Made by a program: the position numbers and the translations under genes | Notes under the pieces: generated by a model | Database searches by the model: none | Seen by the model: the letters and a program-made list of their open reading frames with translations, nothing else | Told to the model about the DNA's origin: nothing | DNA from: Paraflavitalea devenefica | GTDB taxonomy: Bacteria > Bacteroidota > Bacteroidia > Chitinophagales > Chitinophagaceae | Assembly (NCBI RefSeq): GCF_011759375.1 | Contig: NZ_JAARML010000009.1 | Span: forward strand, 124,001 to 188,000 | DNA length: 64,000 nt | Direction of reading: 5' to 3' | Part shown: piece by piece, positions 40,758 to 48,738 of the stretch | Layout of the letters: the number at the start of each line of letters is the position of its first letter | How positions within the stretch are numbered: the first letter of the stretch is position 1

Positions 40758-42767
40758 CTACCTGCCTTCAACCAAGAACTTGCGCATCGATTCCAGTAAA
40801 GGAATGGATGTATTACTGTTCGTGAAGATAACATAGCCCATTTTGAGGTCTTTGTACACTTCAAATTGGCACCTGAAATCACCATTATTACCGCCATGCC
40901 CAAAGGTTTTGCCAAAAGGCGTTTCCCGGATATCCAGGCTCATCCCCATGTAAGAAGGGTATTTGGGTTTCTCCTCCTTCGGGTCGAATTTGAAGTCGGA
41001 TTGTTTCCGGAACATGTTGGCATAGGTTTCAGCACTTAATCCTTGTTCATTCAGCAACTGCAGCATGAATTGCGTGAATATCCTGGCCTCTGTGTGCATG
41101 CTGTAAGCCATGCCCGGTGATTCGGGTAATGGATCGTAGGTAGGCAGCATATCGAAATGCCCCTGCGACACCATTCGCTGCAGGGAATCATTCTTTGAGA
41201 AAAAGGTGTGATAAAGACCTATGGGAACAATGACTTCCTCCTGTAATACCTGTTCCACTTTTTTGCCGGTTATTTTTTCTACTACCATTTTAAGGTATTC
41301 AAAGCCTTCACCGGAATAGTTGTAATCTGTACCTGGCGTGAAAAGAATGTTCAGCTTACCATCGGGATTCATGTATCGCCAGTTGGGAAAACCTGTCCGG
41401 TGGGTAAGGACATGCCGGGCAGTTATGAGTTTGTACCGCTCATCCTGTGCGATGTCGGGATAAGGCAGGTATAAATAAAGCGGCCGGTCCATGTCAATGA
41501 CTCCCCGTTCCGCCAACCGCTGTACCACATAAGCAAATACGGGTTTGGTAACGGAAGCCGCCTCAAAGAGCGTAGTATCCGTTACCGGCTCACCCGTCAT
41601 AGCGTTTCTGGCTCCATAGGTTTTGTGATAGACGAGCTTGCCATCTTTGATCAAAGCCAATGAAATACCGGGGATACGGTAATACTTTTGATAAGTCTGG
41701 ATAAAGTTGTCCAACTCTTTTGCCCGGATGGCATCGAAATCATGTAGTATTCCTTTTTCAGGTAACAGGTCGGGGGCGGGAGAACCGGGAATAATGATCT
41801 CACCTGCTTTTGCCTGTTGCCCTGCTTTTACCTGCACCAGCATACGCTTTTGCTGTGGAGCCTGGTAAATGTAGTTGCCACGCTGGAAATAAGCGTCGGT
41901 CAATTCGATGGTATATGACCCTGCCGGCACCTGCGCCGAATAATTGCCCAGTGAGTCTACGGCTGCCTGCATCCAACAAGCCGTATTCTTAGCTGATGTA
42001 AACCGGATACGGTCAGGTAATTGCTCGTCCATTTTCCGGTCCCAGCGAATATGTCCCTGCACTGAAGCCATTGTTGTTGGAGCAGGCATCAGCACCACAT
42101 CGCCGAGGGAATTCGGATTGCGGAACTTAAGCTCTCCCCTGCCCCAACTGGCAAAGGATAAACTTCCATCAGCATCCTTGTCGAACACATTCATATCAAT
42201 ACCAATAGATCTGCCCGGAACCAATTGTTCACCCAATGCAATGCGCCATTCGTAGAACCTGGTATTGCCACGCCGCATCATCATCACTTCCATGATCTTC
42301 CAGGATGCTGAACGGGCAAAGTCGTCAAAATAAGCATGGTTGGTATTCCTCAGATTTTTTGAATACATAAAAGACGCTACCCCCGAACCCACCCGCAGGT
42401 GCCTGGCATCCAGGCAGAGCTCCAGTCCATCCTGTGTATTCCACTGCACATTTTTACTGCTGTCTTCCATGAAATCATCATCCATCACGGTGATAGCCAG
42501 GTAGAGCGACTTGTTTTCCATCCGGTAACCGATCTGGAAGAAGCCTGTATAGTCTGCCCCGTCACGGGGTCTTGTCTCTGAAAGATTGTATGAAAGCGGG
42601 TACTTCACCATGGTCTTCGGCCAGTCGGTGAAATCGCCATCCACGATAATCTTACTGAGGGGATAAGCATACCCTATCGTACCATTGTGAGCCCAAATGG
42701 AGAGACAATAAAAAAGCGGAAGCACAAGTCCGCACAAAGATTTAGCAGGAAGCGCAAGCAAGTTCAT
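40758..42767 (-). CDS. Serine hydrolase (beta-lactamase family) with N-terminal CBM9-like domain
   Basis: The ATG at 42767 opens a signal peptide (NLLALPAKSLCGLVLPLFYC); the 27 residues before it lack family character. Residues about 40-240 form a CBM9-like sandwich (YPLSKIIVDGDFTDWPKTMV, DGLELCLDARHL), then a short Ig-like insert (AQVPAGSYTIELTDAYF), then a class C beta-lactamase-type domain. That domain has FEAASVTKPVFAY (S-x-x-K), YNYSGEGFEYL (Y-x-x-x pattern at YSG in place of Y-x-N) and FGHGGNNGDFRC (H-G-G). The sugar-binding-like part suggests a polysaccharide- or peptidoglycan-directed enzyme. It is the longer of two neighbouring serine hydrolases. Confidence 0.82.
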   Translation of the reverse strand: MNLLALPAKSLCGLVLPLFYCLSIWAHNGTIGYAYPLSKIIVDGDFTDWPKTMVKYPLSYNLSETRPRDGADYTGFFQIGYRMENKSLYLAITVMDDDFMEDSSKNVQWNTQDGLELCLDARHLRVGSGVASFMYSKNLRNTNHAYFDDFARSASWKIMEVMMMRRGNTRFYEWRIALGEQLVPGRSIGIDMNVFDKDADGSLSFASWGRGELKFRNPNSLGDVVLMPAPTTMASVQGHIRWDRKMDEQLPDRIRFTSAKNTACWMQAAVDSLGNYSAQVPAGSYTIELTDAYFQRGNYIYQAPQQKRMLVQVKAGQQAKAGEIIIPGSPAPDLLPEKGILHDFDAIRAKELDNFIQTYQKYYRIPGISLALIKDGKLVYHKTYGARNAMTGEPVTDTTLFEAASVTKPVFAYVVQRLAERGVIDMDRPLYLYLPYPDIAQDERYKLITARHVLTHRTGFPNWRYMNPDGKLNILFTPGTDYNYSGEGFEYLKMVVEKITGKKVEQVLQEEVIVPIGLYHTFFSKNDSLQRMVSQGHFDMLPTYDPLPESPGMAYSMHTEARIFTQFMLQLLNEQGLSAETYANMFRKQSDFKFDPKEEKPKYPSYMGMSLDIRETPFGKTFGHGGNNGDFRCQFEVYKDLKMGYVIFTNSNTSIPLLESMRKFLVEGR

Positions 42768-42878
42768 AGAAAAGAATTTAGTTTTGTTACAGTAACCGTT
42801 CACGAGTGAACGGGATGGCATAAAGAACCAAGGCTGTTTTGGGGTCAAAACCGCTGATTTTCGTGAAATGGGTCAACT

Positions 42879-42977
42879 ATAGCTTTGGTATAGCGTTGGT
42901 ATAGCTTAGGTATAGAGTTCCCATAGTCCAGGTATAGAGTATCTATAGAGTATCTTTAGCTGACCTATAGTGAACCC
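42879..42977. repeat. Nine-unit degenerate tandem array with strict 11-bp period
   Basis: Nine consecutive 11-mers run without a gap or slip. Eight start ATAG and one TTAG, for example ATAGCTTTGGT, ATAGCGTTGGT, ATAGTCCAGGT; units six and seven are identical (ATAGAGTATCT). The seven bases after ATAG vary. The period is close to one turn of B-DNA, so TAG steps face one side of the helix. Confidence 0.85.
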
Positions 42978-43233
42978 TACCCTTTGCTCCTTTATTCCGA
43001 TACGATGTTTCAATTTTTCCTGGTCTCTTTTTTGTCCATTTTTCGTTTGTCTTCAACTGCTCAACGTAAAGTAATATAATCCTGCAGCGATTCCAAATGC
43101 GGGTGATCACGTATGAGCATAATGACTACAAATGATAAAAATGCAATAGAATGAGGATCACGCAGATAAGATAAAGGAACCGGTCCGGAAATTGTTACTT
43201 TTCCGGAAGTGGGCCGTTAACATGTAATTGATG

Positions 43234-43241
43234 TAACTTTG
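43234..43241 (+). promoter_or_regulatory. -7 box before the small membrane protein gene
   Basis: TAACTTTG matches TAnnTTTG fully and ends 16 bases before the ATG at 43258. A -33 TTTG is not clear. Confidence 0.5.
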
Positions 43242-43257
43242 TGGCAATAGTTGGTTT

Positions 43258-43413
43258 ATGAATAATAAACTAATATACTGGATACCTATCATTGGGTTAT
43301 TTGTAAGCCTGGTGAATTATGAAAAAGAAAATGGCCTGGATGTTTTCTGGAGTTACTATCAGGCAATAATGATCCTTGCAGTTATTTGGATCATTTCCTT
43401 TTTTTCGTTCTGA
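43258..43413 (+). CDS. Small two-helix membrane protein (51 aa)
   Basis: The short frame starts MNNKLIYWIPIIGLFVSLVN and ends with MILAVIWIISFFSF. It has two hydrophobic segments joined by a charged link (YEKENGLDVFW). A TAnnTTTG box sits 16 bases upstream, and a gene for a carboxypeptidase-regulatory-like protein follows 78 bases later. In the 3669-4040 paralogue a membrane helix is part of the same protein; here the helix protein and the domain protein are separate genes, which suggests a split arrangement. Function unknown. Confidence 0.5.
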   Translation: MNNKLIYWIPIIGLFVSLVNYEKENGLDVFWSYYQAIMILAVIWIISFFSF

Positions 43414-43491
43414 AAGGCAATAAGTAAATGCACCTGGTTATGTTTAACTAACAAAGGTTGGTTTCATTTTTGGTACCTAAAAAACTTTCAT

Positions 43492-43749
43492 ATGACAGAA
43501 ACTAAAAGTGTGAAAGGGATAGTGTACAGTTCTTCATCCGGTAAACCGTTGGAAGGCGTCATAGTGACTATTACAGGAGGCACTTATGAATATCCGGATA
43601 TCTCCGCTCAATCTGATGGACAGGGCATATTCTTTTTACCGGAGATCAAAGTACCCGCTATGTATTATCTGTCCATCCGGAACGGGGATCAATCTAAAAC
43701 GATAGAAGTTCATTTAAACAGGGACAGTGAAATACATGTGCGGTTGTGA
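43492..43749 (+). CDS. Small carboxypeptidase-regulatory-like domain protein
   Basis: The 85-residue protein MTETKSVKGIVYSSSSGKPL, EGVIVTITGG, YEYPDISAQSDGQGIFFLPE, ending VHLNRDSEIHVRL is clearly paralogous to residues 38-123 of the product at 3669-4040 (shared TKSVKGV, SGKP, G-I/V-F-F/Y-L-P, S-K-T). It lacks a membrane helix and signal, so it may stay in the cytosol or pair with the small membrane protein upstream. It is a complete one-domain beta sandwich. Role unknown. Confidence 0.7.
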   Translation: MTETKSVKGIVYSSSSGKPLEGVIVTITGGTYEYPDISAQSDGQGIFFLPEIKVPAMYYLSIRNGDQSKTIEVHLNRDSEIHVRL

Positions 43750-43774
43750 AGCGATAAAATGTTCTGCAGCATGA

Positions 43775-44680
43775 TTAAGTAGCCATTTTATCAGGGTTGC
43801 TAAGATGCATGAACAGGTTCACCCCTTCCGGCTCCTGCTCAACAAACGGGTTCCAACTGGCGGCTCCGGCTTGTTTTGCCAGGTCAATAAGTTGTTCCGG
43901 GCTCCTGTGGTGCAGGAACCAGTTCATCCCGCCTTCCATAAACGCCCTGTTGGGGTTTTCATCAGAAAAGTTACCAATCACCAGTTTCCCTCCCGGTTCC
44001 ACACATGCAAGTAACTTCCTTAATATCCTTACAAAAAGATTGTCAGAAAAATAATCAAATAATCCTGCAGACCATACCAGCTTGTATTGCCTGGTAGCCC
44101 TGTACGTGAGTATATTCTGCTGAATGAATGTAACCCGGGTATCATTGTTTAACAGGTGCTGTGCATATTGAATAGCCCGCCCGTCCAGTTCCACACAATC
44201 AATAACCATTGCGGCATCCTGGTTATGATCATAGTATTCCTTGATATCCCTGCAAGGCCCGCTGGCAATGTTCAATACTTTATCCGGCTTACCCGTCTCC
44301 AGTAAGTTGATAAAGTAAGCCTTCCTGTTCCGTACGGCCTGAGCAGCAGGTTGAGACTGTGCAAAATCATCCCATCTTTGGATGGCTTTTCCGGGCCCCT
44401 TATAGTTGGTATACAACCTGTCGATTAACTGAAAATCGCCCGCATATCCGTAAGGCTGCAGGTAACAGAATCCTGCAATAGATTTCGGGGAGCTAAACGC
44501 GTCTATCCTTTTCCTGACATCCGCGAATTGCGCCAAAAATCCAGTCGGGTCTTTAGCATACCCGCTATTAAAAAATTCATTCAGAAAGTTATAATCCTGT
44601 ACCTGTGGTCCTTCTTCCAACAGATCGCTTAACAGGTTGAGGGAAACTGATTGTGTTTGCATATTGGCACTTGCTTGCAT
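43775..44680 (-). CDS. Class I SAM-dependent methyltransferase (3-OH-PAME synthase-like)
   Basis: The ATG at 44680 (MQASANMQTQ) is preferred to a GTG at 44746. The 301-residue protein has a helical N-terminal region with FCYLQPYGYAGDFQLIDRLY, seen in methyltransferases named after 3-hydroxypalmitic acid methyl ester synthesis. The Rossmann core has motif I KVLNIASGPCRDIKEYY, an acidic second motif DCVELDGRAIQYAQ, and NILTYRATRQYKLVWSAGLF. It transfers a methyl group from S-adenosylmethionine; the natural acceptor cannot be read from the sequence. A short gap of 25 bases separates it from the gene ending at 43749 on the other strand. Confidence 0.75.
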   Translation of the reverse strand: MQASANMQTQSVSLNLLSDLLEEGPQVQDYNFLNEFFNSGYAKDPTGFLAQFADVRKRIDAFSSPKSIAGFCYLQPYGYAGDFQLIDRLYTNYKGPGKAIQRWDDFAQSQPAAQAVRNRKAYFINLLETGKPDKVLNIASGPCRDIKEYYDHNQDAAMVIDCVELDGRAIQYAQHLLNNDTRVTFIQQNILTYRATRQYKLVWSAGLFDYFSDNLFVRILRKLLACVEPGGKLVIGNFSDENPNRAFMEGGMNWFLHHRSPEQLIDLAKQAGAASWNPFVEQEPEGVNLFMHLSNPDKMAT

Positions 44681-44849
44681 GATAACAGTGATTTGCGTGT
44701 TGAATGTTATTGATGACGCAAATATGTTAAGGATGCTACAATGCACATAATAAGAGACGGCAAAAGGTAGTAAACCAGCACTAAGGCGTAGAAAAATGCT
44801 GTTAAAGTTTTATATAAAGACAGCTACACGGCACTTATAACACCGCAGG

Positions 44850-45683
44850 TTATTTCGTTTTTTGCGCTGCCATCTTTTTAGCAATATGGTCCATCAACGG
44901 AACAAATTTGCTATCAGGACTGAATTCAACAAATTTCACCGGCTTATCCACTACCCCGGTATGGGGAGCAGGCCAGTAAAATACCTCTCCGGCGTTAATG
45001 GTTTCTTCTTTACCCCCGGGGTACCTGAGCCGTATAGATCCATCAATAATATAACCCCAGTGCGGCGCGATACACATGTTGTCTGGCAATCCTTCAAACA
45101 GAGGTGTAAAGTCTGTACCAGCAGGGATGTCAAGGTATGCGACAGACATGCCATCAATCCCGGAAAGATTGGTAAATCCTGTTTTCGGATTTTTGGGAAT
45201 TTTATTAACGTCCATGTGAAAGGATCCGGTTTGCTGGCCTCCGGGTGGTGTTACGTACACTACGTTGACATTAACTATTTTCCAATCCCCTTTGATTCTC
45301 CTGAGTGTCCTTGTTTCTTTGGTATTACGCGGCTCACCTCCCCAATTATCCTGCTGATCAAAACTAACGAATGCCACATCACTACCTATCACGTAATGAT
45401 AATTGTTCCTCGTAAGCTTCAGGTCAAAGGGCTTTACCTGACCTATTTCGTGTGCCAGGTGGTTAAAGCCACTGTAAGTTTCTGTCCCTTCCGGCGTAGT
45501 AAAGGTGAGGGAGGCATCATCAGTGTGCACCCAACAGGATGCCCAGTTGGCCGAATCGCCTTTGGCGGCAAAATGAGTTTCATCGTTCAGCAGTTTCGTT
45601 ATAGATGCTTTTTCAGCATCCTGATCAATACGGTCCTGACATGCACAGCAGCCTAAAAGCATGATTAGAATGTAGCGTTTCAT
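44850..45683 (-). CDS. NTF2-like and cupin fusion lipoprotein
   Basis: A lipoprotein signal (KRYILIMLLGCCACQD) leads to an NTF2-like/SnoaL-type domain (about 20-145, ITKLLNDETHFAAKGDSANW, DVAFVSFDQQDN, RRIKGDWKIVNVNVVYV). A cupin domain (about 170-265) follows, with HWGYIIDGSIRLRYPGGKEE and GEVFYWPAPHTGVV. The cupin has His in HWGY and in PHTG, suitable for a metal site. The combination in one exported protein is uncommon. Function unknown; possibly a small enzyme or binding protein at the envelope. Confidence 0.75.
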   Translation of the reverse strand: MKRYILIMLLGCCACQDRIDQDAEKASITKLLNDETHFAAKGDSANWASCWVHTDDASLTFTTPEGTETYSGFNHLAHEIGQVKPFDLKLTRNNYHYVIGSDVAFVSFDQQDNWGGEPRNTKETRTLRRIKGDWKIVNVNVVYVTPPGGQQTGSFHMDVNKIPKNPKTGFTNLSGIDGMSVAYLDIPAGTDFTPLFEGLPDNMCIAPHWGYIIDGSIRLRYPGGKEETINAGEVFYWPAPHTGVVDKPVKFVEFSPDSKFVPLMDHIAKKMAAQKTK

Positions 45684-45853
45684 ACACTTTACTTTTTAAA
45701 GTTTGTAATTAAGACAGAAATAGACTACAGAAATTGTCCTAAAGGAGAAGGCTTGCTGGTTCAATACGAAAAGAAGAAAGCAGTGTATAGCGTTGATGGC
45801 TTTTGAAGAGGCGGATTTTTTAGCTTCGTTACCTGATAACAGCAATAGGTTGT

Positions 45854-47293
45854 TTAGCGAATAAGCAGGAAGTCCTGTATGCTTTTAACAGCTATCCGGG
45901 GGAAGACCCCTAACCAAAGCAAGAGGCACATCAAGACTGTTAATGTGGCATAGGTAGCAAAGTAAAAGAAGGGATGGAGTGTTTTTTCGTTAGTGGATGC
46001 TGACAAAGACCCTGCAAACAAGGTACTGATGATACGCAGGTAATAGTACAGGCCCACCACGCTGGTAAGCACCAGCACAATTACCGGAAGCCATAGTTGT
46101 TGCTGTACACCGGTGGTGAGTATAAAGAATTTAGCGAAAAAGCCTGCTGTAAGGGGGATGCCGGCCAGTGACAACAGCGCTATGGTCAATACCGCCGCCA
46201 TTACGGGTTTTCGCCAGAACAATCCCTGGTAAGCCGCCAGTTCTTCTGCATCTTTTTGCCGGGTAGATAATACGGTGACAATCCCCAGGGCGGCCAATAT
46301 GGTAATGGAATAGGTTAACAGGTAAAAACTAACCGCTTCTGTACCGGCCTTGTTGCCCGGCAGAAATGCCACGAGCAGGTACCCAAAGTGTGCAATGGAG
46401 GAATAGGCCAGCAGGCGTTTGATGTTTTTTTGCTGCAGCGCCAACAGGTTACCGATGATCATGGAAGCGATGGCTATCACCGCAATGACAGTCATGGCAA
46501 TGGGATATTGATGAAGCTGAATGGCTTGTGCAAAACGCAGTAATACTGCAAATACGCCGATTTTGGAAACGGTGGCAATAAAGGCTGTAACAGGTGCAGG
46601 CGCTCCCTGGTACACATCGGCGGCCCAAAGGTGAAAAGGTACAAGGGCCAGTTTAAACCCTATGGCCACCATCATGATGCCAATACCCAGGATGAAGAGC
46701 ACAGCCGATTCACCCCCTACTATCTTCTGTGCAATGGCAGTAAACTCCATACTCCCCGTTTCCATGTAGACTAATGCCATACCAAATAACAGGAATGCGG
46801 AAGTGAGGGCTGCCAGCACCAGGTATTTCATACCAGCTTCTATCGCATTGTTGCGGTTGCGCAGGTAAGCGATCAATGCATATAAACTCACACTCAGCAG
46901 TTCGAGCCCGATAAACAGGGAGATAAAATGGCGGCTGATGGTAAGCACCGCGGCGCCCAATGTGCCCAGGAAAAGCAGGATGTAGTATTCTTTGGGATTC
47001 TCTTCCCGCTCTTCAAAGTAAATGAAAGACAACAACCCCACTACCAGCACCGAACAAACAATAAGACCCGTATAAACCGCGCCAAGACCATCTACTACAA
47101 ATAAGGGCAATATTTCCCGTGGCAGGGTATCCCGCACATACCACATGGCCCCGACCACCAGGCACATCATGAGGAATCCTGTTACCTGGATAACGGTATG
47201 CTGTTGCCGGAAAGCGATCAGTAAGATGACCACGATCGAGGCTGCTGCGAGCAGCATGAAAGGCAGAAGCGCTAATAGTTGGTATTCGGTCAT
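45854..47293 (-). CDS. nuoN: NADH-quinone oxidoreductase subunit N
   Basis: The 479-residue antiporter-like membrane subunit has about 14 helices and conserved charged residues in helices: LLFLGTLGAAVLTISRHFIS with FIGLELLSVSLYALIAYLR, and FKLALVPFHLWAADVYQGAP with the key Lys. It ends the 13-gene complex I operon; its ATG overlaps the stop of nuoM by four bases. It forms one of three proton channels of the membrane arm. Confidence 0.95.
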   Translation of the reverse strand: MTEYQLLALLPFMLLAAASIVVILLIAFRQQHTVIQVTGFLMMCLVVGAMWYVRDTLPREILPLFVVDGLGAVYTGLIVCSVLVVGLLSFIYFEEREENPKEYYILLFLGTLGAAVLTISRHFISLFIGLELLSVSLYALIAYLRNRNNAIEAGMKYLVLAALTSAFLLFGMALVYMETGSMEFTAIAQKIVGGESAVLFILGIGIMMVAIGFKLALVPFHLWAADVYQGAPAPVTAFIATVSKIGVFAVLLRFAQAIQLHQYPIAMTVIAVIAIASMIIGNLLALQQKNIKRLLAYSSIAHFGYLLVAFLPGNKAGTEAVSFYLLTYSITILAALGIVTVLSTRQKDAEELAAYQGLFWRKPVMAAVLTIALLSLAGIPLTAGFFAKFFILTTGVQQQLWLPVIVLVLTSVVGLYYYLRIISTLFAGSLSASTNEKTLHPFFYFATYATLTVLMCLLLWLGVFPRIAVKSIQDFLLIR

Positions 47294-48738
47294 TGGTAGG
47301 TTACTATTTTTATCATATTTATTACCGGCTGCGGATATAATCCCAGCGCCACAATACTGATGCTTAACGCGGCCATAAGGGTCAGTTCCCTGGCACTAAG
47401 GTCTTTCACGGGTATATTGACAGCAACAGGCCCCAGGAACACTTTCTGTACCATACGCAAAGAATACAAAGCTGCAAACACCAGTCCCACAGCGGCGATC
47501 ACCGTCAGCGCATTGCTTACGGGAAATGTTCCCAGCAGGATGAGAAACTCTGCAATAAAATTGCCCAGCATGGGCAATCCCAGCGAAGCCATGGTAAATA
47601 CCATGGCGACACCACCCATGGCAGGCATAGCTGTCCACAACCCGCCCATCTGGTTAATATCCCTCGTATGCAACCGTTCTTTCAGGATGCCGGCTATTAC
47701 AAACAAGGCCCCTGTACTGATACCATGGGTAAGCATCTGCATCACCACTCCCTGCAGCGCCATATCCTGGAAGGCAAAGATGCCCAGCAATACAAACCCC
47801 ATGTGACTGACGGAAGTGTAAGCAATCAAGCGCTTGAGATCGGTTTGTGAAAAAGCCAGGACAGCCCCGTACACAATGCCTATCACGCCAAACAGCATGG
47901 CTCCCCAGGCAATGTCTGCGGAGGCCTGTGGAAATAATACCAGTACAAAACGGATGATACCATAAGCCCCTGTCTTCAGCAGCAAACCGGCTAATATCAG
48001 GCTGCCTGCTGTAGGCGCTTCACTGTGTGCATCGGGCAACCAGTTATGAAAAGGCACCATGGGCAGCTTAACCAGGAAGGCGATCAAAAAACCCAGCATG
48101 ATCCATTTTGCTGTGGCAGGTTCGAGGGAAGTATTCACCAAACTGAAATAATCAAAAGAATAAGTGCCGCTTTGTTGCGCATGGATGAAGTACAAAGCCA
48201 GTATGGCCAGCAACATTAATAAACCGCCCGCCTGGGTAAAGATGAAAAATTTATAGGCCGCGTAACGGCGATTGGCATCGCCCCAGATGGCAATTAAAAA
48301 GTACATGGGCACCAGCATGACTTCCCAGAAGAAGTAAAACAGAAAAAGGTCCATGGCGATAAAAACACCGCTGATACCAGCCAGCGTCCATAAGAGATTG
48401 AAGAAATAAAATCCGGTTTTCTCTTTGATCTCATTCCATGAACAAAGTACCGACAGCAGCCCGAGAAAGAAAGTAAGCAGCAGCATTAACAGGCTAAGTC
48501 CATCCATGGCCACATGGAAGCTGATGCCAAAGGAAGGTATCCAGTCAACCCGGTAATCAATGAACCAGGAATCGGCAGTAGTAATGTTGTACTGCCAGCA
48601 CAGGTAACTAATAATACCTAAATCTGCCAGAACGGATAGCAAAGCGATCCATTTGGCAACAACGGGATTCCACCGTGCTATGAGCCAGCACAATATTCCT
48701 GTTATCAGCAATATGGCAATCATCCATACCAGTATCAT
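47290..48738 (-). CDS. nuoM: NADH-quinone oxidoreductase subunit M
   Basis: The 482-residue antiporter-like subunit contains FFWEVMLVPMYFLIAIWGDA with the conserved Glu, VKLPMVPFHNWLPDAHSEAP with the channel Lys, and LKRLIAYTSVSHMGFVLLGI. It overlaps both nuoL and nuoN by four bases, so the three genes are coupled in translation. It makes a proton channel of complex I. Confidence 0.96.
   Translation of the reverse strand: MILVWMIAILLITGILCWLIARWNPVVAKWIALLSVLADLGIISYLCWQYNITTADSWFIDYRVDWIPSFGISFHVAMDGLSLLMLLLTFFLGLLSVLCSWNEIKEKTGFYFFNLLWTLAGISGVFIAMDLFLFYFFWEVMLVPMYFLIAIWGDANRRYAAYKFFIFTQAGGLLMLLAILALYFIHAQQSGTYSFDYFSLVNTSLEPATAKWIMLGFLIAFLVKLPMVPFHNWLPDAHSEAPTAGSLILAGLLLKTGAYGIIRFVLVLFPQASADIAWGAMLFGVIGIVYGAVLAFSQTDLKRLIAYTSVSHMGFVLLGIFAFQDMALQGVVMQMLTHGISTGALFVIAGILKERLHTRDINQMGGLWTAMPAMGGVAMVFTMASLGLPMLGNFIAEFLILLGTFPVSNALTVIAAVGLVFAALYSLRMVQKVFLGPVAVNIPVKDLSARELTLMAALSISIVALGLYPQPVINMIKIVTYQ

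Larger units (their letters stand above)
42768..43257. other. Intergenic region with an 11-bp periodic array
   Basis: Between the CBM9-serine hydrolase and a small membrane protein gene on the other strand. It holds the nine-unit array at 42879-42977 and the -7 box at 43234-43241. Nothing else was recognised. Confidence 0.6.

Noticed and set aside
42879..42977. The 11-bp array considered as a CRISPR or minisatellite in a gene
   Set aside because: Units are 11 bases with no spacers, and no open frame with codon bias crosses it.
44862..45656. A 264-codon plus-strand frame opposite the NTF2-cupin gene
   Set aside because: The minus-strand protein has a lipoprotein signal and two known folds; the opposite frame has none.
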